Part shown: piece by piece, positions 63,880-64,000 of the stretch | How positions within the stretch are numbered: position 1 is the first letter of the stretch | How the letters are laid out: each line of letters starts with the position of its first letter | Assembly (NCBI GenBank): GCA_047974765.1 | Contig: JBKECP010000022.1 | Span: forward strand, 1 to 64,000 | Length of the DNA: 64,000 nucleotides | Source: JBKECP01 sp047974765 | GTDB taxonomy: Bacteria; Pseudomonadota; Gammaproteobacteria; Pseudomonadales; Halieaceae | Direction of reading: 5' to 3' | Made by a program: the position numbers and the translations under genes | The notes under the pieces: generated by a model | Databases searched by the model: none | Seen by the model: the letters and a program-made list of their open reading frames with translations, nothing else | Told to the model about the DNA's origin: nothing

Positions 63880-64000
63880 ATGCAGCAGTTCACAGAATGG
63901 TTGATCTTTCTGGCCAGTAAAAATGGTTCGGATCTTTATCTCAGCACAGGTGCGCCGCCCTGTGCCAAGTTTGATGGCGTACTGCGGCCTATCGGCAGTG
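63880..64000 (+). CDS. Type IV pilus retraction ATPase PilU/PilT (N-terminal fragment)
   Basis: The first 40 residues (MQQFTEWLIFLASKNGSDLY ... GAPPCAKFDGVLRPIGS) match the N-terminal PAS-like domain of PilT/PilU. The GSDLYLSTGAPP form suggests PilU. The gene runs off the right edge; the ATPase motifs are not in the window. GGGAGACGGGG lies just before the ATG. Confidence 0.75.
   Translation, partial: MQQFTEWLIFLASKNGSDLYLSTGAPPCAKFDGVLRPIGS

Overview
The window looks like chromosome of a Gram-negative gammaproteobacterium, most likely a marine relative of the Pseudomonadales/Cellvibrionales. The evidence is gene order: lptM-lysA-dapF-DUF484-xerC-yigB, argH-algZ-algR-hemC-hemD-hemX-hemY, ubiK divergent from glnK-amtB with comM beside it, and rho next to ubiD and near trxA. 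A type IV pilus ATPase starts at the right edge. The taxonomic call is inference; no rRNA gene is present. One tRNA gene (tRNA-Arg, anticodon CCG) is visible.

Left edge (1-2300): the tail of a probable EAL-domain protein, then an IS3-family insertion sequence (about 303-2010) whose two ORFs are linked by an A7 slippery site, then a decayed fragment of a SNF2-type helicase. From 2.3 to 12.5 kb: acetyl-CoA synthetase, DNA polymerase IV, a coniferyl-aldehyde-dehydrogenase-like enzyme, an HTH regulator divergent from a giant LplT/PlsC/AMP-ligase fusion whose ligase part looks dead, and cysteine synthase. From 12.7 to 20.5 kb: metY, a ChaC-like gamma-glutamylcyclotransferase, an AcuI/YhdH reductase, an HD protein, a small membrane protein, tRNA-Arg, an alpha/beta hydrolase, two lipoproteins and a glutathione transferase.

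From 21 to 30.7 kb: cytochrome c5, a K+/H+ antiporter, Rep helicase, a convergent pair of membrane proteins with helical-repeat tails (one a rhomboid protease), and ComM. From 30.7 to 36.6 kb lies a nitrogen-control block: ubiK diverges from torF-glnK-amtB, with a good NtrC-like palindrome and a GG-N10-GC sigma-54 promoter in between, followed by an exported amidohydrolase, a second PII gene and a small lipoprotein.

From 36.6 to 50.5 kb: cell wall/lysine and chromosome-dimer genes (yigB, xerC, DUF484, dapF, lysA, lptM), a DUF3187 protein, argH, the AlgZ/AlgR LytTR-type two-component system and the hemCDXY haem cluster. From 50.5 to 64 kb: a VPAP-type PEP-CTERM protein, ubiD, rho, trxA, a GIY-YIG protein, an ABC-F ATPase, an FKBP lipoprotein, rsd/algQ, dsbB, acpH, gshA, a POTRA/Omp85-like outer membrane protein and the start of pilU/pilT.

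No CRISPR array, prophage or obvious defence island is present. The most unusual items are a structured intergenic repeat of about 150-165 bp in three copies (plus a related mini-hairpin at two sites), a MITE-like element with a solo end elsewhere, the degenerate Aas-type fusion, a G10 tract in the rsd translation-initiation region, a probable CTG start for yigB, and nine consecutive 11-residue repeats in HemX.
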